DNA of 64,000 nt from Pardosa pseudoannulata (taxonomy: Eukaryota > Arthropoda > Arachnida > Araneae > Lycosidae): contig CM063499.1 in assembly GCA_032207245.1 (NCBI GenBank), forward strand, positions 32,491,701-32,555,700, read 5' to 3'. How positions within the stretch are numbered: position 1 is the first letter of the stretch; each line of letters opens with the position of its first letter. A model generated the notes under the pieces. The model saw nothing but the letters and a program-made list of their open reading frames with translations, was not told the DNA's origin and did not search any database. A program made the translations under genes and the position numbers. This document shows, piece after piece, positions 12,682-24,000 of the stretch.

Positions 12682-15423
12682 AACTGTTTTGTTTGGCAAT
12701 TAGTAAATTAAATAAATTATACATACTTCAAATTTAGATCAGATACAAATATTCATATTGAGGCCAGATAGCATACAAGATGTATTTTATTTTAAACACT
12801 GTTAGCCTTGTATTAAATTTTCATATCTAGATATTTAATTATTCTATTGAAAATAACAGTCACAGACAGTAGGGTAGCAAAGGGCTTATACTTCCCCCCT
12901 CCCCTGTTGGAATTGCTGGGTATATATACATATTTATTAATTTTGAGAAATGAGTTGAAGGGTGGAAATTTTCCATGAGTGGACAATTTCTCACTTATTT
13001 AGACTCAAAAACTTTAGAGATAATATTAATAAATGATAAATGTTTAAAAAATTCTTCATACAAATGAGAATAATTGAATAAATTAAACTGCAACAACTGA
13101 GCAATACTGTAAGATATTTTAAAAAGTTGATTTTTATGACAGGAGTTCATTTAAATGTGCAAGTGGCTAAAGCGGTATGAATTCTTTGTATCTTATAGAA
13201 AAAAGCAATTTTTTAAAACTTTTTTTAGCAGTATAGAACATGCTTCATAGACAACATAACTGTAGTTCTTGTAGTAATAGATTTAAGAAATTAATTTGTG
13301 GGAAACTTAGTTATATTGAGGTTTTTTTTCTGTGCTTAGTTTAAAAAATTGTAGCTATAGTGTTACTATAAAATTAAATAAATTTATATGTAATCTATAT
13401 GAATATTATATAATAGGTATATCAAATTCTATACTTGGTATGGAGAGTCATAAGTCAACCACTTATATGTGTTTAAATTAAAATTTATATTACAAATTTT
13501 CTTGATACAACCACATAGACAACTTAATAGTTAAATATAAAAAACTATTTTTTAGATATTATAACTAGAATTTCATTCAAACTTTATGAATAAATAAAAA
13601 TGTTCTATTGATATATTTTATTTGTTATAGTGTAACACAGCTAATATATATGTGTATATTATTTTACAGAAAATTATCCACCTGTCATTAGGAGTCATAG
13701 CTGTGATTAACATGAAATTAATATATCTTGTATAACTAACATTTCATTTAAAAACATAAATGATAGCTATGAAGCGAGGTATAGTTTGTTGTCAATAATA
13801 ATTTTTTGTGTCTTGTATGGAATTTATCAGTACATGAGAATTCTTCTGAGACACTACAACTCATTACAGGCCAAGACCATCCCAATCAGTCTTCGCCATC
13901 TGGTCCTATCTGAGGTAATGGCCCTCTAATCTCCCTTACATAATACAGTTTCAACACTATGGCCAATTGTTCACCACTTCCTAATGGTGACCTTGAATGA
14001 TGGTTTACAGGTTGCATCCACACACTGGGCCACTAAATGAGCCAAGCGTATGAATTTGTCTATAGGGTCTACTGTGCACTTAAGTTGCACATCTGGCTGT
14101 CTTTGATCTTTGGTGGAAAACTGGTTCTGAAGCCATTCTCCACCAAGATCATTTTATCATCTGCCATTTTAGACCTGGATAGGCTATATCCCCTCCAGAT
14201 GGTGGTAATGGCTTGCTGTGGACCATAGTGTGGAGGGGCCTTTAGATTGTTAGGTTGCTTTCAGAGTCAAATCACCTAATTGTTGGTCTTTCCTGCTTTC
14301 TAATTGCCATAGATTTGGAAAATGTGAGTTTTTTACTTTTCAATTCTAAATAAATGTCCTAGCCACCAAAACCTTTGACTATGTATGATCTCAACAATGT
14401 ATGGTTGTTTATATTTTTGGTAGTTTTCAAAGTCGAACATGAATTTCTGAATACTGTTTCTACAAACTGCAACAAATATATTTCTTAGTATTTTGAACTG
14501 AAAGGTTAATGGTTTTTTTTCCATAAATTTAGTCATTGTTCAGCTTATAGTATCACTGGTCACAATAGGTTATATAGATATAAATATATTAATTTTGGTT
14601 CTAGGGCTAATGTATCAAGATTTAAATTGATTTTTAAGACCCTGATAACACCTTTGCCATATAGTCTATTGTGGTATTTCAGCAGTCAGATTGTTGTTAT
14701 TAGAGACAACAATCTGACTTCTTCATTCATTGAGATTCAAATATTTTTGAACTGCGATACTTTTTCAAAGATACAAAAGAGTTGCAAGCCATTTTAGATG
14801 ATGTTACATACATGACGTATCTATCCTGCAAGGGTTAAGAAATTTCCAAAACTTGTTTGTTCATTTCCATTATAGTTAGTTTGGTTTCGTTTGGAGTGCT
14901 ACGGTCTACTGTTTTGCACACGAGTGCTAATTAGACCGTGACCTACTGCTTAAAGACGATTCCAAATGGCTATGAACATCCATGCCATAGTGAGATTTGA
15001 ACCCACGAACTGTGGTACCAACGGTCAACGCCCTAACCAATCGGCCAGCGTTCGGCTGCCATTATAGTTAAATGAACCAGGACAATATTTAGTAGTTTAT
15101 TTATATTATAATGTACTTATTTTGATTCTAATTTAAGAAACTAAAATTATGCTTTTTTCTTTTAGTTTAGTGGTAAAGGACCAGGGTCTGATAGTTGTGA
15201 ATGTTTATTAGTAAAAATTAAATTGCCTGGAGTCCATTCTAAAGAAGAAGTAAATCTTAATTTATCTGCCTTGCAACTGATATGTAAAACAAAAAAGTAT
15301 TATTTGAAACTTGATCTACCTAAAGAAGTAGATCCTGTAAAATGTTCTGCGAAGTGGGATCAAGACCAAAGTCTCTTAACTGCAATACTTTTCATTGACA
15401 TTGATTATAAGCTTAAATTTTAG
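8207..15423 (+). CDS. DNAAF6: Dynein axonemal assembly factor 6 (PIH1D3-like), two coding exons
   Basis: The coding sequence is 8207-8533 joined to 15166-15423. It encodes 194 aa (human 214 aa) with phase-0 splicing: ...DDVFFQ|FSGKGPGSDS. The family acts in the cytoplasm as an R2TP/HSP90-type co-chaperone that pre-assembles outer and inner dynein arms for cilia and sperm flagella. The first 90 residues are acidic and low-complexity (LAGLLNLKEELDSADE, DIWSEDEIQDEEDDE). KPEYEMIYQQSVSPDDVF matches the PEYEI-F-Q-V-ED-F block of PIH1D3. The second exon gives the C-terminal CS-like PIH domain, with LLVKIKLPGV and TKKYYLKLDLPKEVDP and the final strand. The 6.6 kb intron contains a Gypsy pol relic, a hAT-type element, a MITE and a SINE. 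A 5'UTR intron is likely. The start ATG has context AGTAAAATG. Confidence 0.85.
9052..9335 (-). pseudogene. Gypsy-type LTR retrotransposon pol C-terminal relic
   Basis: The minus-strand frame encodes a tail of the integrase-end type, VSIDHVKPAYLLADYS near its start and TSRYGRKIRHPVRFAE at its end, as in arthropod Ty3/Gypsy pol ORFs. The preceding FPVISRR-KFFKI block is readable but interrupted by a stop. No LTR or other pol domain is recognisable nearby. It lies in the DNAAF6 intron. Confidence 0.6.
9900..10697. mobile_element. Non-autonomous DNA transposon, CATGGTTTCCGTGCACC family, copy B
   Basis: Same family and orientation as 3293-4038, with fuller terminal regions (CATGGTTTCCGTGCACCTGG at the left, GGCAGATACCCTG at the right). 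The flanks are AT-rich and a target duplication is not clear. It lies in the DNAAF6 intron. Confidence 0.65.
11069..11586. mobile_element. Possible piggyBac-like non-autonomous element
   Basis: CCCTTTGTACAT and ATTAGCAAAGGA face each other, flanked by TTAA (11065-11068 and 11587-11590). Terminal similarity is short and degenerate, so the call rests mainly on TTAA and YCCTTTG ends. Confidence 0.3.
12643..12677. repeat. (TA)n microsatellite
   Basis: Uninterrupted AT dinucleotides after ACACACA. Confidence 0.9.
13951..14242. mobile_element. MITE, CACACTATGG-ended family, copy 1
   Basis: About 290 bp from CAACACTATGGCCAATTG to GGACCATAGTGTGGAGG. Inverted ends are CACTATGGNC. It is homologous to 50541-50818 (same orientation) and 46111-46403 (opposite). 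Open frames within it have no family support. Confidence 0.65.
14333..14536 (-). pseudogene. Non-LTR retrotransposon ORF2 C-terminal relic
   Basis: The 67-codon frame contains FKILRNIFVAVCRNSIQKF, YKQPYIVEIIHSQRFWWLGH and LFRIEK. This is the typical post-RT tail (R-LRWLGH--RM) of RTE/I-like LINE ORF2 proteins. It is much decayed; no RT core motif is found nearby. It lies in the DNAAF6 intron. Confidence 0.6.
14684..14717. repeat. Short inverted repeat
   Basis: GTCAGATTGTTGT and ACAACAATCTGAC are separated by 8 nt: a perfect 13-bp stem. Confidence 0.7.
14879..15058 (-). mobile_element. tRNA-derived SINE (CCAAAC-tail family), copy 1
   Basis: The minus strand has an A-box-like TGGCCGATTGGTTAGGGCG and a B-box-like GTGGGTTCAAATCTC, then a body and a (CCAAA)n-type tail. 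The 12-bp duplication CCATTATAGTTA flanks it (14867-14878 and 15059-15070). It is a retroposed SINE in the DNAAF6 intron, 95 bp before exon 2. Confidence 0.8.
15166..15423 (+). CDS. DNAAF6: DNAAF6 coding exon 2 (terminal)
   Basis: It begins after a strong polypyrimidine tract and TTTAG. Using the next AG (15170) would give an immediate stop, so 15166 is the start. It encodes 85 residues: CECLLVKIKLPGV, LSALQLICKTKKYYLKLDLP, then the last beta strand ending IDYKLKF and a TAG stop. This is the CS-like PIH C-terminal domain. Confidence 0.85.
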   Translation, partial: FSGKGPGSDSCECLLVKIKLPGVHSKEEVNLNLSALQLICKTKKYYLKLDLPKEVDPVKCSAKWDQDQSLLTAILFIDIDYKLKF

Positions 15424-16782
15424 TTTAATTTTAAATCATGCAGTTTTTATATGTTTGATTTTTTAAATGGTAATATTTTAGGATTATTGATAAATAGTAG
15501 TATTTATGACTTTGCATGAATAGTTATACTTATTAGAAAAAATGTTAAAAATTTACTGTAGTTTTTTTTCACATAGTTTAATTAAGCCCCTAAACAAATT
15601 TCACTTTGAGTGATAAACTAATTTACCAGCATATAAAAATATTTCTTTGCTTTTAAGTAGCATAAAACTTTTGAATGAGAATATGTATGTTCAGCATTTT
15701 ATCAAAATTTTTTATTCCTTATTTTGATGACTAAATTTTAATATTTAATATTATTAAAACTGAATATTTCTTTTATAGATGGGTATATAAGTATACTGTC
15801 CATTTATAAAGATATGAACAAATGGGAATAAAATATTTAAGTGATTTGGCCTTAAATTCGTTAGACTTAATTACCTCACAGATATCAGTTTTTTTTTAGA
15901 CTGAGTTTTTTTTAAAGAAAAGGAATAAAACAACTTTCTATCATAGAAGCTTGAAGTTCATTTAAGAATTAAGAATATATCAAAAGTTTAGAAAAGTATA
16001 TTACACACTTAGTTTAATGTAAAATATTGCTGGTTAACAAAATATAAACTAAATAGTAATTCTAGAATATGTTTTAAAAAAATTTGTTTCAAGCATTTCT
16101 TCTAATATTTAATATACATTCTTAAGAAATTACACCATGTAAAGAATAAAAAACAATATTTATAAAAAATTTATTAACTTTTAGTCATATAACAAAAGCA
16201 ATCAAAATCTTAAATAAGTTTACAAAACATCCACAATATAATACTCCGAAAAAAAAAATATAAGAAAATAACAGAAACATTTATTCTTTGGCACATAACA
16301 CATATTTTAAAAATAAGAAAGCAGATACACAGTTGCCGTTCAAACAAAGGTATATATTTTAGATAAGTTTTTAAGCAATTTCTAAAATGAGTATAATATT
16401 TGATATAATGAGTACATATTTTTCTTGTATTACCTTTATTTGAAAAATTAAAATGTATTTATAAAAGTAATCAAGTCTTTATTTCTGATTTTATATTCAT
16501 GGGTTTATATTAGAAAATAAATATTGACTTTAATTTTATTTATAATGGTAACAGTAGTTCAGTAAGGAAATTATTAAACAGTGAGAATCATTGAAATCAA
16601 TAATTTATTTTTTCTTTTCCTTACAACTATCTTAAAACAACAATGCTAAAAGTGTGTGCAGCTTTTGAACTTTTATTTAGATAGTTTGTATTTATTTAGC
16701 TTTATCAAAAATTTTGTTATATTGAAGATGTAAATTTTTATCATGTAAGATAAATTATTAATGAAAAATTCTATTTTCCAGT

Positions 16783-16946
16783 ATTTAAATAATTTACAGG
16801 CTGAAGAAAAAAATGTGTATGAAAGTTTGCAAGAGGAAGCCAAAAAAATTCTAGGAATTAAAATAATTTTGGTAGCCAAAGTTGTTGATAATCATAAAAC
16901 TTCCTGTTTCTTTCCTGATGTGAGAGGTCACCAATCTGACATTTAA
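16783..16946 (+). CDS. Orphan terminal exon candidate, unknown gene
   Basis: An open segment follows a good acceptor (CTATTTTCCAG ending 16782). It encodes YLNNLQAEEKNVYESLQEEA then KKILGIKIILVAKVVDNHKT and a tail SCFFPDVRGHQSDI, ending in TAA. AATAAA-like signals follow within 30 bp. The composition (amphipathic Glu/Lys helix, then a hydrophobic strand) looks like real protein rather than AT-rich noise. I do not recognise the family. It lies 1.36 kb after the DNAAF6 stop on the same strand and cannot be a DNAAF6 continuation in the main isoform. It could be an alternative 3' exon, the end of a gene whose other exons I missed, or a gene fragment. Confidence 0.35.
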
Positions 16947-17931
16947 ATAAAATATAAAATTAGAAATAAAATCAAGGTATTTACAGTTTTAAAGCAACAT
17001 GTAAAATTTGCAGGCAAAATAAACAAAACAAAACAAAATTTGTTCTTTGGCTTTCTAAAAAGTTGCATATGTGAATATAAGAAATAAATTAAAATTTGAT
17101 TTTTACATAGGTTTTCTATGATAACTTATTCGACAACTAATTTAGAGACTTACTTTGTTTTTTTTTAATTTATGATATTTTGAACCTTGAAGCATTTTAC
17201 ATCCACAAAATATACTAGATTTTATCTTTCAAACAGGAAGGAGGAGGTAAATATATAGTATAAAGAACAATTCAAGCTCTGCGTTGAATGCTTCAAAGAT
17301 AGAATATATTTAATATAAATATACCATTATATTTTATTAATTATTTTTTCAAGATTTAAATGTAATCTTTGAAATTTGGTTTATTATGAAAAATATATTA
17401 ACCAACATAAATATTTCAAGACTCTGTAACTTATTAGTAATTTATCACTTTGAAAATCCTTACACTGGTCAAATGTTAAAATTTATTTACCCTTAAGTGT
17501 TTAATTTACTACTAAATATCTTATTGACTGTTAGTAATAAAGGATTTAAAAAATAAAATTGATTTCAGGCCATTTTATTAGTTTCAATTGAAAAATATAT
17601 TATCTAAACAATTATATCTGTGAATACAATTACATGTGCAAATGTATATTTGATGTTTTTTCACAATCAAGTTCATTTTCATGGCTATGATACTGTTTTG
17701 ATTGAATTTTTTACTATTATATATTTAATAGAGTATTGTATACCAACTGAGATATATATTAAAATAAAATTAATTTGCAAAAACAGTACAGAAAACAAGT
17801 GGAAAGTGATTCTATAAAAAAGTGTGTTTCAAACATTTAAGTACAAATTCTTTGTATAAAAATGACATGCATAGTATACTGAAAGTAAACACTGGAGATT
17901 CAAGTTCATATTTCTTCTCAATATCTAATCT

Positions 17932-18036
17932 TTAAAACTCATCATGTCTTACTAGAGCTTCTCCAAAGTCTGTAGCCTGGCTGCCCACAAATAAGTCAAA
18001 TTTATTTAAAATTTCTTCTTTACTTAACTGGTTGTC
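17932..18036 (-). CDS. CALU: Calumenin coding exon 6 (terminal, HDEF)
   Basis: It follows TTTTTCTTCTAG and completes EF-loop 6 (DNQLSKEE). It then runs [26 protein letters not shown] and a TAA stop. The last four residues, HDEF, form a KDEL-type luminal retrieval signal and match human calumenin. Confidence 0.93.
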   Translation of the reverse strand, partial: DNQLSKEEILNKFDLFVGSQATDFGEALVRHDEF

Positions 18037-21000
18037 CTAGAAGAAAAATGGAAAATCGCAATTACACATTAAAACTTCAGTTCAAGTAAATAAAAGTTTA
18101 CCTTATAACATAATCTTTATATTTAATTTTGTTTAAAATATTATTGTATCTACATCAGTGATGTAACCAAAATTTTTTTTTCTAGTGAGGGCACAGAGTT
18201 TTAATCCAAAAAACAGTGCACTTTCAATCTCATATATATATATATATATATACAGTGAAACCTTTCTGAGTGGACACCCCACCGTTCCTAGAATATTTGG
18301 CCACTCTGAAGGGTTTTATTATAAGATAATTGCTGTAATTCTTAATATAAACAAGTCTGAAATCTATTCTTTATTTAAAATGAAAGTCAAAACTTATCTA
18401 AAGAGAGTACTTTATTTCATGCTTTCTTACATTCTTTTTAAAAAATGCTACAATTTGTGTGTTTTAAGCTTTTACTTTTCTCTATAACAACCACTTTTTA
18501 AGTTCATTTTTTTACTTTAAAAGCAGAAAATTAAAGTCTTTGTATTCCTTCAAATTTTTTTCTTTAATGACTTTGTTGATTTGCATTCATCAACAGTTGG
18601 TAATTCAAGTAACTTTCTTGCCAATTTGCCTTTTTCATATATAAGCAGAACTTCAATGTGCTGCTTGAGATTTAAGAAAAGGCATTTCAACATAGTTGAA
18701 ACTCAGATCACTGACAAACTAATCAAATGAAACTGGTGTGGATGACATTTTTGTTGACAGAGGTGGAATTCTTCCTTTACTATACCTATTGGGATTCCAA
18801 ACAAAGGCCCTAGGATACCTGCAACGCCTGATTGTCCAGTTCCTCCCTCAGTTTCCATGGGGGGTGCAATAGGGATTCCCTATCTGAAGGATGTGGGGAG
18901 AATACAAAAGAAATAACAGATTTAATGTTTCTAAGAAAGGGGGGGGACTGTGGGAATGGACTTTGCAAATTATTCCTGGGTTTTATATCCGACCATAAAA
19001 CCTTGAGTTTTTCCACTCAAAATTAAAGCATTGACTGAGTAGAATTTCACAAAAAATGAAATGGGCAATCCCACTTGGTGGTCATTTAGAGAGAGTTGGG
19101 TGGCTGCTGATACATGTTTTTTTACCATTAGGTCTATGAGTTTTATCTGTGCCATGAAAAATTGGCCATTTAGAAGGGTGGCCGCTCGGAAAAGTTTCAC
19201 TGTATATATATATATATATATTTACACATGTACACATTCAAATTACATACATAGACAAGTCTTATACATACATTCATAGTTTTGCATGTGTACATAAATT
19301 CATCTTAATATGGTACAGCAGCATTGTACATTTCCTTTATCTTGAAAAATATTTTTACAACCACATTGTCTTTTATTTTTACACTTTAAATTTTTTTTAT
19401 GAGGTATAAATTCACCTGGTTAAAGCCTATTTAATTTACTCTCAATATTTACAAGACAAATTTAAACTAAAATAGTTTTATAAATAACTAGGAAAATCAA
19501 AAAATATTGCAAAAGGAATTATGACATATCCTTTTTTCTTTTACAAAATTAGAAAATGGTATGGCATATCAGTAATTTATAAACTATCATTTTATAATCG
19601 TAAATTAATTTTAGCTTTTAAGACCTGCTTATTGAGACATTTGTCCACATCTATAGTCATGTCTAGAAGCTCACAGAAAGAGTTGGCTACAGCACTTCCT
19701 GGGCCAAGCCCTCTAGTGCTGGAATACTATTTAAATTGATGTTGGAAACTATGAAATTGAGTTGGCATAACATAAAATTAAGTCATGTCTATATCAGACA
19801 TGCCACATTTAAGCATTTGTGTCCAGAGCAACAGTGTGGTTTGAAATGTTAACATGCTAATTACAGATTATACATAAGTATATATCTTATTGGTTTGTAA
19901 ATTAAAATTAAATTTAAAGCATTTACACAGTAGTAAATTGTAAAAGGTAAATAAAATTTATGCATTTAAAAATTTATGAGTAGCTTTTTTAGCTTTAATA
20001 ACTTATTTTTCAGAAATGTTTTTCTCGTTATATTTACCTTGATTAAAATATTTGCATTTTTCTACATTAGGGATTCTAGAGTTTGTCTACTCAAATTTGG
20101 ACTAAATTCAGTTTGGTTTTTCCGCACAGTACTGAAAACTTTTAACATGCATCATTACTGTGTGAAAAGAGTAATATTCATCATTATTTTCTGCAAAACT
20201 TTGCATTTAATTGCTGAATCGTAATCTTTTAGCTGTGCGAAAGTTTTGTTATTTTCTGGAGAAATCTGAGACGTTTCCAGAGTTATCGAATCTTCTCATT
20301 TTCCGGAGCTGCTCCGGAGAATCCAGAGTAGTTGGCATGTCTGCTATATGCACCAAAACTAATGCTAAATTTGTCAACCTCCTGTGACTAATTCTGATGT
20401 AATTCTGTCTATTCTCTTTTTATGGTGAAAAATATCTTTTAACATTCACAATGGATATGAGTGATGAACAGAAATTTTAATAACTTTAAAAAAATCCAAA
20501 TATTTCTTCAATGAAAACATTTGGAAAAAGGCCTAGATCCCCTGGACCCCTCCCCCTAGAAATATGCCTTCAATCTACATATAAAAAAATAAAAATATTT
20601 TAAAACAAATCAAAATTGATATACAGTGAAACTTCTCTTAGCGGCCGCCCCTGTATAGCGGCCACCTTTCCAAACGGCCAATTTTTCATGGCACAGATTT
20701 TTCGACTCATAGACCTAATGGTAAAATAACCTGTATCAGCGGCCACTCGACCCCCTCTAAACAGCCATTGAATGGGATTGCCCCTTTCATTTTTCTGGTA
20801 ATTCTACTCACCCAATGCTTTAATTTTAAGGGAATAAACTCAAGATTAATTTTATGGTCGGATATAAGACCCAGGAATAATTTGCGAAGTCTATTCCTAC
20901 CCCCCCTTCTTAGAAACATTAAATCTGTTATCTCTTTTTGTATTCTCCCTACACCCTTCAGATAGGGGGTCCCTATTGCACCACCCATAGAAACTGAGGG

Positions 21001-24000
21001 AGGAACTGGACAATCAGGCATTGCAGGTATCCTAGGGCCTTTGTTTGGAATTTCAATAGGTACAGTAAAAGAGGAATTGCACCTCTGTCAGCAAAAATGT
21101 CATTCATGCCAGTTTCATTTCATAAGTTTGTCAGTGATCTGAGTTGCAACTATGTTGAAACATGTTTTCTAAATCTCGAGCAGAGCATTGAAGTTCTGCT
21201 TGAATATGAAAATGGCAAATAGGCAAGAAAGTTAGTTGAATTATCTAAATGAGGAAGAAAGCAAATCAACGAAGTCATTAAAGAAAAAAATTTGATTTTG
21301 AAAGAATACAAAGATTTCGATTTTCTGCTTTTGATGTAAAAAATGAACTTAAAAAATGGTTGTTAAAGAGGAAAGTAAAAACTTAATACACACAAATTGT
21401 AGCCTTTTTTTAAAAAGATGTAAGAGAGCATGAAATAAAGTACTATTTTTTCTTTAGATTAGTTTCAATTTCATTTTAAATAAGGAATATATGTCAGACT
21501 TGTTTATATTATGCATTATAGCAATTAACTTAGAATAAAACCCTTCAGAGCGGTCAACCCCTTGGAGTGGCCAAATATTCTCTGAATGGTGGGGTGGCTG
21601 TTCAGAGAGGTTTCACTGTATATTAATAGAATTAAAAATGCAGAACTTAAATGACATAAATATTACAAAAAATATTTCATTAAACTTACTCTATTAACAT
21701 CAGATTCATATATTAAATGCTTGGCTTCAGCATCACTGTTGTCATAATCATCAGGTAATATCCAACGTTTAATTTCTTCAAATTCCATGAAACCACTTTT
21801 GTCTTTGTCCCTGAACTGAGAAAATTGTTCTCTTTCAGATTTCACCCAACTAGGTTCTTCCTCCAAATCACCATCATTATACATGTCACCTAAACAAAAT
21901 GTTTATATCTAGATAATAAATAATTTTAAAATATAACTAACTAAACCATATTGCACATTGACATCAAACATGTTTCAGAAAAACAGAAGAATATAATTGC
22001 CTAATTAACCATTTTATAAGAACATTTTTGTCATAATATAGATATGTATAAATATGTGTGTGTGTGAGAGAGAGAAATATGAGCAGTTTTCTTTGAAAGT
22101 GGCAAAATGTATTTTATTTTATATGGAGATTTTTAAGGTTTTGCACTTGAATAGTTTGAAAGATATGAATATAATTTATTACGCTAGTTTATATTTTTAT
22201 ATAAAATTTATTTTTATGTAAAGTTCATAGTAAATTGTATTTATTTTTATCATTAATTAATTTTTTGTCAAAACGGACTCATACCACTTTCAAAGAAAAT
22301 GGCTCATATATTAACTAAAACTATATTTATTAAAAATTATTGCCTCTAAGTTTCTCAAAGTTCACCCAAATTACAATTCTATTTTATTATTTTTTCATTT
22401 CCTAGCCACCAAAAGTAAGAAAGGTAGTAATTCACGGAAATTAAGTTTTTTTTCACAACTCTTAAAATTACATATTGAAAACACAAGACAGAAATGCCCA
22501 ATGTGCAACCTTATTTATATTTTTCTAACCCTGATGTCAATTCTTCTAGGAAATCAAGTATTCTCGCAATTGCAAATTACAAAATGTGGTACAGAAATAA
22601 TGATATACAACATTAGGTTCCATTTTTTTTCAGTTTTATATTTAGATACAATTTTATTGTAAAATAAAATGCAAGGTAATTGTCTATAATTATTTTTAAA
22701 GTCTTATGTATCAAACTGAATTGATTCATGTGACTAGATTTCAGTAATTGTTAAGTATTTTAGGAGTTTAACCTCTATTTTATATAGAGGTTAAAGGACC
22801 AGACCTGAGATGGAGTGATAAAAACATAATTTGATAAGTTACAGGGTAACAAAAGACACATATGAAACGCTACAAATATAAAATAAGAATACAAAAACAC
22901 AGTGTATGCAAGGTTACCAGAGAACAAGGTCAAGGTAATTGGGTTTAACGGAGTACCTAGCGAAGTGGAAAGTCTTCACTTTAACCTCCAAACATAAAAC
23001 AAATTAAAACATCAATTTAGGCCTCTAGGCAAAAAGTAATCCAAACAAAAATTTAATACACTCCAACTCACAAGGAAGCGAGGAGGTGAGAACGTTCTCA
23101 TAAAAAATTATGAGTAACCAACGTGTTGTCTAATTAGGGGATAATTAGACTGGAACCTTGACAATGACCAGTAGGTATCATTAACAGCAATGCATAGTAC
23201 TCAATACAACGTGAAGCTGAGAAAAAATAAAAAATTACAGAGACTATAACAAAAGCAACTTGGTACAGCAAATAATAAAAAAAATAATCAAAAAGTGAAG
23301 ACACTAACAAAAAGATATATTTTTGTATTTTACAAAATTTAAAATTTTTTTTTAGCATTTTTTCAATTTTTTATAAACATAAAACGAGACAGAACATTAT
23401 GCAAAGTACAAAATAAACAAGAGCAAATTAGCGGACTGATACAAAACCCAAAATATTGGGAAAAAAATATAAAAATAGGAAAAAAATAGCCAAAAAGTAC
23501 AGAAAACGGTACTTCACTAATAAAAACAGCAAAATATAAAAATTAGGCATAAAAACCTAAAATCGTAATTTTAGGAGAATTTGGAAGTTGATATCGTCGC
23601 CGGGGACAGAACCATCAACCTCAGGACAGCGAGCAAATGAGATGGACACACTACCAAGCATGCTACTCTCACACAGTACACAGAGACAAAATAGCAAAGA
23701 GATGAAAAACCGAAAGTAAGTTATTCCCCCGTCTTTGCTTAGAAATAGGGAGTGCCATATCAGGACGATATAAGAATGCTCCCAGGTTACCAGAGAACAC
23801 TTTTCATATCAGTACATGGTTTTAAGGTTACACTAAAATTCACTTATTATTACAACATTACAGAATATACAGTCATGATGTTTCATGATTCATTACTTGA
23901 TGCTGACTGTTAAACAAAAATTGAAAAATTTCTAATTAAAAACTATTTTTTGAGTCTTATAATTCTGCTGTAAGCAAAATATACAAATAGACTACTAGAA

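Larger units (their letters stand above)
10698..13950. other. Gene-free part of the DNAAF6 intron
   Basis: AT-rich and without a credible gene. It contains a possible piggyBac-type element (11069-11586), a (TA)n tract (about 12643-12677), and palindromic ATATCACATGTGATAT near 11198 and 11525. Confidence 0.5.

Noticed and set aside
14960..15058. tRNA gene on the minus strand
   Set aside because: A and B boxes are present but the molecule does not close into a cloverleaf. It is a SINE head, flanked by a 12-bp target duplication.
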